NCBI GenBank assembly: GCA_022820545.1
Contig: JAJEFG010000046.1
Location: 56,973-120,972 of the forward strand
Direction of reading: 5' to 3'
Source: Acidobacteriota bacterium
GTDB taxonomy: Bacteria > Acidobacteriota > Vicinamibacteria > Marinacidobacterales > Marinacidobacteraceae
DNA length: 64,000 nt
Position 1 is the first letter of the stretch. Each line of letters begins with the position of its first letter. The position numbers and the translations under genes were made by a program. Positions 17,817 to 24,865 of the stretch are shown in pieces. Below the pieces are notes generated by a model that searched no databases, was not told the DNA's origin, and saw only the letters and a program-made list of their open reading frames with translations.

Positions 17817-17847
17817 GTTATGATCTATTACGATCATAACATGTTAT
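17817..17847. promoter_or_regulatory. Overlapping palindromes in divergent ARPP-1/Nudix promoter (likely operator)
   Basis: GTTATGATC and GATCATAAC form a perfect inverted repeat with a 6-bp spacer at 17817-17840. It overlaps a 12-bp perfect palindrome ATAACATGTTAT at 17836-17847. On the minus strand TTGTAA-17 bp-TATGAT gives a reasonable sigma-70 promoter for ARPP-1 whose -10 lies inside the inverted repeat. TACAAT at 17857-17862 could be the plus-strand -10 for the Nudix gene. Confidence 0.6.
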
Positions 17848-17898
17848 TGTCTTGATTACAATTTCTGTTCCGGACACGTTCTCCTCAGGAGCCACGCC

Positions 17899-18882
17899 AT
17901 GACCGCCACAAGCCTCCAGCCCGCCTACGACCCTCGCGCGTTCCCCCCCGTGGCCGTGACCGTGGACATCGTCGTGTTCACGATTCGCGACGACGAACTG
18001 CAGCTGTTGCTCGTGGAACGGGGTGAGGCGCCGTTCCGGGGAAGGTGGGCGCTCCCCGGCGGCTTCGTGCGCCCGGAGGAGAGCCTCGCCGACGCGGCGG
18101 AAAGGGAACTCGCCGAGGAGACCGGGATGTCACCGCCCCCATGGCTGGAGCAGATCGGGGCTTATGGTGATCCCGATCGGGACCCCAGGATGCGGGTGGT
18201 CACGGTGGCCTTCGGAGCGATCTGTGCCGATCTGCCGCCGCCTCGGGCAGGCGGCGACGCGGCGCGGGCCGGGCTGTTCACGGTGTCGGAGATCGAAGGC
18301 GGCAGCATTCCCCTCGCCTTCGACCACGAGACGATCGTGGAGGATGCCCTGAGGCGCCTCCGAGCCCAGATCAGGATCCCCAACGTGGCCGCCCGTTTCT
18401 GTCCCCCCGAGTTCACGATCGGCCAGCTCCGCCGCGTCCATGAGGCGGTCCGCGGAAAGAAGCTCAACCCCGGGAACTTCCTGCGCCAGGTCCGGCACAG
18501 CCCGTGGCTCGCGCGGACGGACCGCGCCTCGGTCTCGGGGGCCGCCGGAGGCCGGCCGGCGGCGGTTTGGACCCTGAGCGAGGGTCCCGCTCCAGGCGAG
18601 CTCTCCGAGGGTGCTCCCCGCCCACGCCCGTCTGGCCCGCGAGCAACACCACCGGCCGCGCGCCGGACCGAGAAATCCCCGACCTGCTTCGTCTATGAAG
18701 ACGATCCCACGAACCGGGCGCGCATCCACGCGGCGACCTGCCGGTATTACATGAACCGCAAACACGGTACGCGGCCGGACAACCGCTGGCACGGCCCCTT
18801 CGCTTCCCGCGAGGAGGCCCTGGTCAAGCTCCGGGAACTGAACAAGCGGGACGCGGGTACTTGTCAACACTGCCTCGACTGA
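17899..18882 (+). CDS. NrtR-like Nudix regulator with C-terminal zinc-binding-like extension
   Basis: 327 aa. Residues about 15-150 form a Nudix domain with an intact box (G55-x5-E61-x7-REL-x-EE-x-G-M), so hydrolysis of ADP-ribose is possible, not only sensing. Residues about 160-230 match the NrtR winged-helix domain (PPEFTIGQLRRVHEAVRG). A Pro-rich linker then leads to about 65 residues with RIHAATC, WHGPFASREEAL and CQHC. The H277/C281/C322/C325 pattern resembles an Ada-type zinc site. NrtR proteins repress NAD-metabolism genes and respond to ADP-ribose. The likely target here is the divergent ARPP-1 gene and itself. Confidence 0.82.
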   Translation: MTATSLQPAYDPRAFPPVAVTVDIVVFTIRDDELQLLLVERGEAPFRGRWALPGGFVRPEESLADAAERELAEETGMSPPPWLEQIGAYGDPDRDPRMRVVTVAFGAICADLPPPRAGGDAARAGLFTVSEIEGGSIPLAFDHETIVEDALRRLRAQIRIPNVAARFCPPEFTIGQLRRVHEAVRGKKLNPGNFLRQVRHSPWLARTDRASVSGAAGGRPAAVWTLSEGPAPGELSEGAPRPRPSGPRATPPAARRTEKSPTCFVYEDDPTNRARIHAATCRYYMNRKHGTRPDNRWHGPFASREEALVKLRELNKRDAGTCQHCLD

Positions 18883-18981
18883 GAGGCCGCCATCCCTACC
18901 GAGCGCGAGGTCCCCGCGCGCCTGCGGGCTGGTTCGCTCGCCGGAGTCCGTCAATGGCGAGGCGGCTTGACTGGAAGGCGC

Positions 18982-19011
18982 CTGACATCGCCGTGGCGGT
19001 GCGGCTATTAT
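18982..19011 (+). promoter_or_regulatory. Sigma-70 type promoter of DUF433 gene
   Basis: CTGACA (-35, 5/6) and TATTAT (-10, 5/6) are separated by 18 bp. Transcription would start near 19018, leaving a leader of about 20 nt. Confidence 0.5.
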
Positions 19012-19014
19012 TTC

Positions 19015-19030
19015 TTCCTCGACGGAGGAA
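19015..19030 (+). promoter_or_regulatory. Hairpin covering the ribosome site of the DUF433 gene
   Basis: TTCCTC-GACG-GAGGAA pairs the GGAGG Shine-Dalgarno sequence with a 6-bp stem, 8 nt before the ATG. It could damp translation of the antitoxin-like gene. Confidence 0.4.
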
Positions 19031-19037
19031 ACATTAA

Positions 19038-19670
19038 ATGGTCGTGGAAGGCGTACCTCGGACGCTATCGGCAAACGAAGCCGCGTGCGTGACCGGCGTG
19101 CCCCTCAGACAGGTCCATCGAGTCATTGATGCGGGCGTACTGGGAAGAGCCGCGGGACGCCGCGCGGGATCCCGCTCCGTCCACTGCGACGGCCTGGTGA
19201 GCCTGAGGCTGGTCCACGAAACGACGGCGATCTTCACACTCGACAGCCGCCGCCGGCTGGTTCGCTACCTCCTGGGGCATCCGGAGGCGGAAACGGCCCG
19301 CCTGCACGATGTGTCCGTGGACATCCGCGCGCTGAAAGACGACGTGCGGGCGGGACTCTCGCGTCTGGCGCGGGCTCGCGAGACGATCACGACCGACGAT
19401 GCGGTCCTCTCCGGCGTTCCCTGCGTCAGGGGAACCCGCATCCCGGCGCACGACATCGCCGAAATGCTCAGTAATGGCGATGACGTGGCCGCTATCCGCG
19501 ACGCCTGGCCGGCCCTCACCGAGGAGCAGATCGAGTCCGCGGCCCTCTACGCCCGGGCCTACCCCCGCCGGGGCCGTCCCCGCCACGCACCCTCTTGGCG
19601 CTCGGGCCGGCCAGTCGCTTCCGACGAGACAGCCTTCGCTGCGCTGCCGCGCGCGCGGTGCCGGTCCTGA
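19038..19670 (+). CDS. DUF433 domain antitoxin-like protein
   Basis: 210 aa. The N-terminus (SANEAACVTGVPLRQVHRVIDAGVLG) looks like a MerR/excisionase-type helix-turn-helix. The C-terminal part, DAVLSGVPCVRGTRIPAHDIAEML followed by PALTEEQIESAALYARAYPRRGRPR, is DUF433. Such two-part proteins are the antitoxin-like partners of PIN-like DUF5615 toxins, normally encoded just downstream. Here only a short remnant is seen at that place. The last 30 residues after RRGRPR are compositionally odd and may be read-through of an altered 3' end. Confidence 0.75.
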   Translation: MVVEGVPRTLSANEAACVTGVPLRQVHRVIDAGVLGRAAGRRAGSRSVHCDGLVSLRLVHETTAIFTLDSRRRLVRYLLGHPEAETARLHDVSVDIRALKDDVRAGLSRLARARETITTDDAVLSGVPCVRGTRIPAHDIAEMLSNGDDVAAIRDAWPALTEEQIESAALYARAYPRRGRPRHAPSWRSGRPVASDETAFAALPRARCRS

Positions 19671-19720
19671 TCGCCGAGTGTCTCAGCCTCAGACTCGAAC
19701 CCATCTCTGGACAACGGCTC
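19661..19720 (+). pseudogene. Possible remnant of DUF5615 PIN-like toxin
   Basis: From a GTG overlapping the DUF433 3' end, the frame reads PVLIAECLSLRLEP. This resembles the start of DUF5615 proteins (fLiDECLs-RL) with the first metal-binding Asp replaced by Ala. Resemblance stops after about 15 residues and the frame runs into the antisense of the next gene. Short match, so only tentative. Confidence 0.3.
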
Positions 19721-19745
19721 AAGCGTCCCCATGGGCTGAGCCAGT

Positions 19746-20093
19746 TCAGAAACCCTTCGCTTTCAGCATTCGACCAACTCGCCGGTTGCGCGCGTAGTAC
19801 TCCGCCTCCTTCCCCACCGGAACGAGCGGGTCCCACAACGCCTCAAGCCCGGTCACCTCACCGTTCTCATGTAACCGCAGGTGTCGGTCGTTCGTCATTC
19901 GATGCCTCGCGTAGAAGTCGAGGTACTCACCCTTGTCATCGGAACCGAGGAGCCAGCGAACCGACCATCCAGCCTGCAAGAGCTCGCCTCGCTTCCGTTC
20001 AGCAACGGCTCTCTCGGGTAGCTCGATGCCCCAGTGCGCGAAGTACCGCGCGAACCGCGACCTGATGATGCTCAGCTCGTCTGCGCTGTCCAC
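19746..20093 (-). CDS. Small conserved protein of unknown function, last gene of the ring-cleavage operon
   Basis: 115 aa. The track ORF starts at 20303 inside the LigB gene. I choose the GTG at 20093 because GGAGG stands 5 nt upstream; this overlaps the LigB gene by 22 nt. The sequence is charged and aromatic: FAHWGIELPERAVAERKRG, GWSVRWLLGSDDKGEYLDFYARHRMTNDRHLRLHENGE, then KEAEYYARNRR. There is no signal or membrane segment. GEYLDFYARHRMTNDRH looks like the conserved core of a small widespread family, but I do not know a function. Confidence 0.65.
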   Translation of the reverse strand: MDSADELSIIRSRFARYFAHWGIELPERAVAERKRGELLQAGWSVRWLLGSDDKGEYLDFYARHRMTNDRHLRLHENGEVTGLEALWDPLVPVGKEAEYYARNRRVGRMLKAKGF

Positions 20094-20953
20094 CCAGCCT
20101 CCGGATGGTCGAACCAGATGTGGACCTGGCCGGTGCCGACGGCGTTCTCGTACTCGGAATACAGCCGGCCCGGCGCGGTGCAGTCCGCGCCGCCGGCGGC
20201 GGCGACCGCCATCAGGTAGTGGCCGAAGCGGCCCTCGGGAGCGAAGCGGGCGTAGTCGTCCATGGTCTCGATGACGCGGCGGTGATCGCCCGCCTGCAGC
20301 CATGCCAGGCGCTCCTCGTCGGCGGCGCGGGCTTCGGGAGTGCGCACATGCACCGGATCGGACGCCTCGTGGAGCGGGAGTTCCGGCAGTGGCCAGAACC
20401 GGTGGCTCATCCCCCCGGAGGCGAGCAGAACCGTCCGCCGGCCGGTCTCTTCCACGGCCTCCCCGATCGCCCGGCCCATCGTCAGGAAGTCCGGCGTGGT
20501 CCCCGTCTGGCAGCAGCTCACCGAGACCACCCGTTCGCCGCGCCAGAGGTAGTGGAGCAGGTTGATCGTCGGGTAGTGGACCGGGAGGTAGGGGTCGTCC
20601 GAAGCGTGCGCGGGCTGTCCGAGCCGGTGCGCCGCGGCCTCGGCGGCGTGGGCGAGTTCGGGATCGCCGGGATAGTCGTAGGGAACGCCGTGCATCCCCC
20701 GCGGCAGCTCGTCCGAGGTGTAGCGTCCGGAGCGGCGCGCCTGCGCCGCCAGCAGGTGCTCCACCGTGCTCGCCCAGTGGGTGTCGAAGACCACGAAGGT
20801 CTCGGGCTCGAGTTCGTCGAATACCTCGTTCCGGAGCCGGCGGAGACCGGGAACCAGGCTGATCTCCTTGCCCTCGTTCAACTCCCGCCGGGTCTCCTCG
20901 GGCAGCATGATCGTCGGGACATGGGAAAGGAGGCCGAAGCCGACAACCGCCAT
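20072..20953 (-). CDS. Class III extradiol ring-cleavage dioxygenase, LigB/HpaD type
   Basis: 293 aa. LigB-superfamily features: early His in LLSHVPTIMLP, FDTHW, HYPTINLLHYLW and GGMSHRFWPLPE with the second catalytic His region, then SEYENAVGTGQVHIWFD at the end. These non-heme Fe(II) enzymes open catechols next to the diol, for example homoprotocatechuate in the HpaD group. The gene follows the acetoacetate-decarboxylase-like gene by 3 nt and overlaps the small unknown gene. The operon suggests cleavage of a hydroxylated aromatic made by the upstream P450; the exact substrate is inference. Confidence 0.82.
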   Translation of the reverse strand: MAVVGFGLLSHVPTIMLPEETRRELNEGKEISLVPGLRRLRNEVFDELEPETFVVFDTHWASTVEHLLAAQARRSGRYTSDELPRGMHGVPYDYPGDPELAHAAEAAAHRLGQPAHASDDPYLPVHYPTINLLHYLWRGERVVSVSCCQTGTTPDFLTMGRAIGEAVEETGRRTVLLASGGMSHRFWPLPELPLHEASDPVHVRTPEARAADEERLAWLQAGDHRRVIETMDDYARFAPEGRFGHYLMAVAAAGGADCTAPGRLYSEYENAVGTGQVHIWFDHPEAGWTAQTS

Positions 20954-20956
20954 GAG

Positions 20957-21757
20957 TCAGTCCTCACTTCGGGAGAGCGTTTCTCCCCCGCGGAAGGTAA
21001 GGCCGACCCGCCGCCAGCAGCCACCGAGCATCTCGCGGGGCGCGAGCGACAGGAGTTCCTCGGTGGGCGAAGGGAAGACGCGGAGCGAGGCGTCGCCGAC
21101 GTAGGCGGTCCCCAGTTCCACTTCCGAACTCACCTTGACGATCTCGTGGAGGGCGTCGCCCCCGTCCGCCTCCACGGCCGGCAGGAGCCGGTGGTGGAGC
21201 ATGGGATGGGCGTTCACGAAGCCCGCGCTCTCCGCTTCCCCGGTGATGGTGAACTCCGCCTCCATGAGCCGGCGGGAACCCGCCGCCACGGTCGCTCCGA
21301 AGCGGCCGCCGGGGGCCAGCCGCGGTCCCGCCTGCCCGATCAGAGCCGGCCGGGTCATCCAGATCTCGCCGAGCTTCTTGGGATAGCCCTGGATGTGGCC
21401 GCGCAGCAGCGAGGCGTCCTGGTCCACCCAGATGAAGACGCAGCGCGACCAGTCCCGGTCCCGGTAGCGGCAACGGACGACCAGCAGGCACTCCTTGTAC
21501 TGGGAGCGCACCGGGTCGAGCTCCTCGTTCCCTGATTCGCTCTTCCACTGCCACTCGGCCCAGACGGCGGCCACTGCGTCCGGGCGGTCGGCCACCGGCT
21601 CGAGCGGCGGCGGAAGCAGCGCCGCCACCGCGCCCGGCTCGGCGAGGTACTCGATGGTCAGCATCTCCCCCGAGTAGTGCCACGGCGGCGGCGGGAGCAG
21701 GGACGCCTGACCGGACGGGGTGCGGGGGAAGAGGAATCCGGCGGTCACGGCGCTCAA
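20957..21757 (-). CDS. Acetoacetate decarboxylase family enzyme
   Basis: 266 aa with the family's GYPKKLGEIWMTR motif; a Lys in this motif forms the Schiff base in acetoacetate decarboxylase. The EYLAEPGAVAALLPPPLEP start and the central VFIWVDQDASLLRGHIQ segment also fit. The start is uncertain: TTG at 21757 gives a TTGA overlap with the P450 stop, and GTG at 21748 is the alternative. Paralogs of this family act on beta-keto acids or catalyse aldol-type reactions in catabolic clusters. A role on the ring-opened product is plausible. Confidence 0.8.
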   Translation of the reverse strand: MSAVTAGFLFPRTPSGQASLLPPPPWHYSGEMLTIEYLAEPGAVAALLPPPLEPVADRPDAVAAVWAEWQWKSESGNEELDPVRSQYKECLLVVRCRYRDRDWSRCVFIWVDQDASLLRGHIQGYPKKLGEIWMTRPALIGQAGPRLAPGGRFGATVAAGSRRLMEAEFTITGEAESAGFVNAHPMLHHRLLPAVEADGGDALHEIVKVSSEVELGTAYVGDASLRVFPSPTEELLSLAPREMLGGCWRRVGLTFRGGETLSRSED

Positions 21758-22923
21758 GTGTCCCAGACCACCCTAACGCTCTTCGGACCCCGGAACTCGA
21801 AGCCGCGGAGCGTCACTTCCCCGTCCGGGTGCAGCCGCAGGCCCGGAAGATTCCGGAAGAGCCGTTCGGCGCTGATCCGGATCTCCTGCCGCCCGAGCCA
21901 CTCCCCGATACAGCGGTGGACCCCGAGCGCGAACGCGGCATTCCCGCCCTCGGTGCGGGTGGGGTCGAGGCGTTCCGGGTCGCGGAAGCGCGCCGGGTCG
22001 AGGTTCGCCGCCCGGAGGATGCCGGAGACAAGGACGCCCTCCGGGAGGCGCACCCCGGCGAGTTCCGTCTCCCGGGTGGTGGTGCGGGTGATGGTGCCGA
22101 CGGGCGTGTAGCGGCGGAGCACCTCGTCCACCAGCCGCCGCATCGCGGCGGGGCTGCCGAGCGCCTGTTCCCGGAGCCCCTCGTCGGAGAGCATCGTCCA
22201 GACCACCAGGCCGATGCCGTCGCGCGGCTCGTTGATGCCTCCGGAGATCATCAGCCGGACGTTGTTCACGATCTCCGCCGCGGTGAGGTCCTGCTCCGCC
22301 TGGAGGATGTGGAGAAGCCCGCACGCTTCGGGACGCTCCCGCAACTCGTCGAGCCGGGCCAGCACCGCCGCTTCGACGGCATCGGCAGCGCGCCGGCCGA
22401 CCGCAAACGCTTCCGGTTCCTGCTCGAAATTGGCGACCCCGATACAGAGCCCCTCGCACCAGTCCCAGACCTCGCGGAAGTCGTAGGCGTCGAGTCCGAG
22501 CACGGTGGCGAGCGAACCTGCGCTCACGAGCGCCGCGTAGCCGGCGATGATGTCCGCCTCCCCGTCGTCCCGCATGGACTCGATGAGGCAGTCGCACATC
22601 GCGGGGAGTTCCGTCTCCGCGAAGGAGCCGCTCCGGCCGGCCCGCAGGAAGGGCGGCTTGCAGGCCTTCTGGAGCCGCGTGCACGCGGGGGGATCCAGCG
22701 TCAGCATGTTCTCGCCGAGCGTCCGCGCCAGGAAACTGGGCTCGGTGCAAGCGCTGAAGATCTCGGGGTGGTCCTCCATGGTCTGGACGTCGTCCCAGCG
22801 GGTCACGAACCACATCTCGAGCGCCGGGATCCAGGCCACCGGTTCCTCCTCGCGCAGGCGGGCGAGGATGGGGTCCGGATCCCGGTCGAGATCCTCGGCG
22901 GTGACGGTGGCGGCGAAGCTCAC
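21754..22923 (-). CDS. Cytochrome P450 monooxygenase (bacterial class I type)
   Basis: 389 aa from GTG 22923, soluble. The heme-thiolate loop is FALGVHRCIGEWLGR (F-x2-G-x3-C-x-G). The I-helix region ISGGINEPRDGIGLVVWTML has the central acid, but the canonical AG-x-D/E-T is replaced by GGINEPRD, so the proton-relay Thr seems absent. The K-helix E-x2-R lies in EVLRRYTP. No ferredoxin or reductase lies beside it. It sits between the GS-like gene (25 bp) and the decarboxylase-like gene (overlap), so it is part of the same pathway, probably hydroxylating or O/N-dealkylating an aromatic. Confidence 0.88.
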   Translation of the reverse strand: MSFAATVTAEDLDRDPDPILARLREEEPVAWIPALEMWFVTRWDDVQTMEDHPEIFSACTEPSFLARTLGENMLTLDPPACTRLQKACKPPFLRAGRSGSFAETELPAMCDCLIESMRDDGEADIIAGYAALVSAGSLATVLGLDAYDFREVWDWCEGLCIGVANFEQEPEAFAVGRRAADAVEAAVLARLDELRERPEACGLLHILQAEQDLTAAEIVNNVRLMISGGINEPRDGIGLVVWTMLSDEGLREQALGSPAAMRRLVDEVLRRYTPVGTITRTTTRETELAGVRLPEGVLVSGILRAANLDPARFRDPERLDPTRTEGGNAAFALGVHRCIGEWLGRQEIRISAERLFRNLPGLRLHPDGEVTLRGFEFRGPKSVRVVWDT

Positions 22924-22948
22924 GGGCAGGCTGCCGTCCGGAAGCGAA

Positions 22949-24229
22949 TCAGAGATAGGGGAGGTATTCGCGCTTCTCCCAGTCGGTGGTGTGGGCGCGG
23001 AAACGCTCCCACTCCCGGCGCTTCACGGTGACGTGCATCCGGACGAACTCCTCCCCGAAGGCGTTCACGAGGTCCTGATCGGCCTCCAGATCGTCGAGAG
23101 CCCGCCCCAGGTCGTCGGCCACCGTGACCGGGCACTCCGACGCCTCCAGACAGTCGCCCTTCTCCTCGGGGGGCGGCGCCATCCCAGCCTGGATTCCGAG
23201 CCGGGCAGCGAGCAGCGTGGCCGCCACCCCGAGGTGCGGGCCGCAGGACCCGTCGGCGAGCCGATGCTCGATCCGCGACCCCGCCCCGCGTTCCAGCGGT
23301 ATGCGCACCGCGCAGCCGCGGTGGTCGTGGCCCCAGTTGGCCCAGTAGCCGCTCATCTGACCCGGCCGGAGCCGCCGGTACGCGTTCACCGTGGGCGCCA
23401 CGGCCCCGGCGAGTCCCCGGTGGTGGTGAAGCATCCCGGCCACCGCGGACCAGGCGAGGCGCGAGAGCCCGCCCTCGCCTTCGGGATCGCCGAAGACGTT
23501 CTTCCCGTCCTCTTCGAGGCTGAGGTTGACGTGCAGGCCGGAGCCGCCCCGGTCGCTGAAGGGCTTACCGATGAAGGTGAGGTGATAGCCGCGCTCGGCG
23601 GCCACCTCGCGGGCGAGGAGCTTGAACAGGAACGCCTCGTCGGCGGCGGCGAGGGCGTCGTTCTTCCCGAGGGTCAGCTCGAACTGCCCGTCGTCGTACT
23701 CGCTGTGGAACGACTCCAGAACGATGCCGCAGCGGTCGGCGGCATCGAGCACCGCCTCCATGACCCCGCCGGGGTCCATCAGCGGCCCGGAACCGTAGAC
23801 GTGCGAACCCGGGGTGTGGACCGGCCGGAAGCCGCCCTCGCCGTCCGGCTGCAGCAGGAACGCCTCCAGCTCGATGCCGACCACCGGACTCCGGCCGTCG
23901 GCCTCATGCTCCGCGATCGCGCGCTTCAGGATGCGGCGGGAGGAGCGTTCGAGCGGCTTGCCGTGCTGTTCCAGGTCGGCGACCACGACGCCGGTCCCAT
24001 CGCTCCAGCCCGGCCGGATCGCGGCCGGGTCGAAGACCGCGCGCATGTCGGGCAACCCGTCGAGGAGGCCCGAGTTGGGATAGGCGTCCATCTCCCGGTC
24101 GAAGCCGAGCGCGAAGGTGGCGAGGCAGTGCCCGGTTTCGGCGGCGCCCGGGAGAAGGAGCTTGCCGCGGGCGAGTCCGAGGTGGTCGGGCCAGAGCGCC
24201 CGGATGCGGCGGTAGGCGTGGTCGGTCAC
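22949..24229 (-). CDS. Glutamine-synthetase-like gamma-glutamyl ligase (PuuA type)
   Basis: 426 aa from GTG 24229, shorter than housekeeping GlnA and without its N-terminal pattern. GS catalytic-domain motifs are present: VGIELEAFLL, ESFHSEYDDGQFELTL, the FIGKPFSDRGGSGLHVNLSL loop with GSGLH and the RIEHRLADGSCGPHL metal/ATP segment. This group gamma-glutamylates amines such as putrescine (PuuA) or aromatic amines (the aniline pathway enzyme). Within this operon a role activating an amine substrate fits better than nitrogen assimilation. Confidence 0.82.
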   Translation of the reverse strand: MTDHAYRRIRALWPDHLGLARGKLLLPGAAETGHCLATFALGFDREMDAYPNSGLLDGLPDMRAVFDPAAIRPGWSDGTGVVVADLEQHGKPLERSSRRILKRAIAEHEADGRSPVVGIELEAFLLQPDGEGGFRPVHTPGSHVYGSGPLMDPGGVMEAVLDAADRCGIVLESFHSEYDDGQFELTLGKNDALAAADEAFLFKLLAREVAAERGYHLTFIGKPFSDRGGSGLHVNLSLEEDGKNVFGDPEGEGGLSRLAWSAVAGMLHHHRGLAGAVAPTVNAYRRLRPGQMSGYWANWGHDHRGCAVRIPLERGAGSRIEHRLADGSCGPHLGVAATLLAARLGIQAGMAPPPEEKGDCLEASECPVTVADDLGRALDDLEADQDLVNAFGEEFVRMHVTVKRREWERFRAHTTDWEKREYLPYL

Positions 24230-24245
24230 GGCGCGGGGGGTTGTA

Positions 24246-24818
24246 TCACTTGCCGCGCGGACGCAGCACGAGCGCCGCGATCGTTCCGCTCGCCAGGAAG
24301 AAGTAGATGGGATAGATCGCGATGGCGAACTCCCAGCGGTCCACCGCCACCAGATTGAAGGTGTTCCCGGCGATGAAGAGCGCCCAGGCGAGGCGGTCCT
24401 CGGTGTGCGGCGCGATCCAGGCCTTCCTGATGGTCGGGACCGCGCCCGCGAAGTCGACGCCGAGCGTCGTCACCAGCGCCACCACCGGATTGTCGAACAG
24501 CCACCAGAGCAGGAGGCCGGCGCCGGCGCCCATGAGGCAGGCCCGGTCGAGGGGAGTCGAGCCGCCCTCGCCGTAGCGGATGCTCAGCAGCGCCGTCACC
24601 AGCGAGGCGACGAAGTAGCTCACCGCGACCCAGATGGTGGTCTCGGCGCCGGAGAAGTGGTAGCTGGCCAGGAGGACCCCGCCGGTCGTGGTCCAGATCC
24701 ACCAGGTGGCCCGGTTCGGGCGGGTCTCGCCGCGCAGGATCGCCACGATGTAGGGGACGAACGCCACCAGCGACAGCACGCCGGCGACCCACCCGGCGAC
24801 AACGGTGAACGGCGGCAT
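24246..24818 (-). CDS. PQ-loop/SWEET-like small membrane protein
   Basis: 190 aa from ATG 24818; the track adds 43 residues of upstream sequence. About six to seven short helices are visible, for example VAGWVAGVLSLVAFVPYIVAIL, TTIWVAVSYFVASLVTALLSI and LMGAGAGLLLWWLFDNPVVALV. FVPYIVAILRGETRPNRATWWIWT, repeated in weaker form as VDFAGAVPTIRKAW, resembles PQ-loop transporters. It is first in the six-gene operon, 16 bp before the GS-like gene, so it may carry the pathway's substrate. No specificity can be read. Confidence 0.6.
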   Translation of the reverse strand: MPPFTVVAGWVAGVLSLVAFVPYIVAILRGETRPNRATWWIWTTTGGVLLASYHFSGAETTIWVAVSYFVASLVTALLSIRYGEGGSTPLDRACLMGAGAGLLLWWLFDNPVVALVTTLGVDFAGAVPTIRKAWIAPHTEDRLAWALFIAGNTFNLVAVDRWEFAIAIYPIYFFLASGTIAALVLRPRGK

Positions 24819-24865
24819 CAGGGGTCCAAGACTATGCGGCCCAAGGTCCTTTAGGCTAGGAGCCT

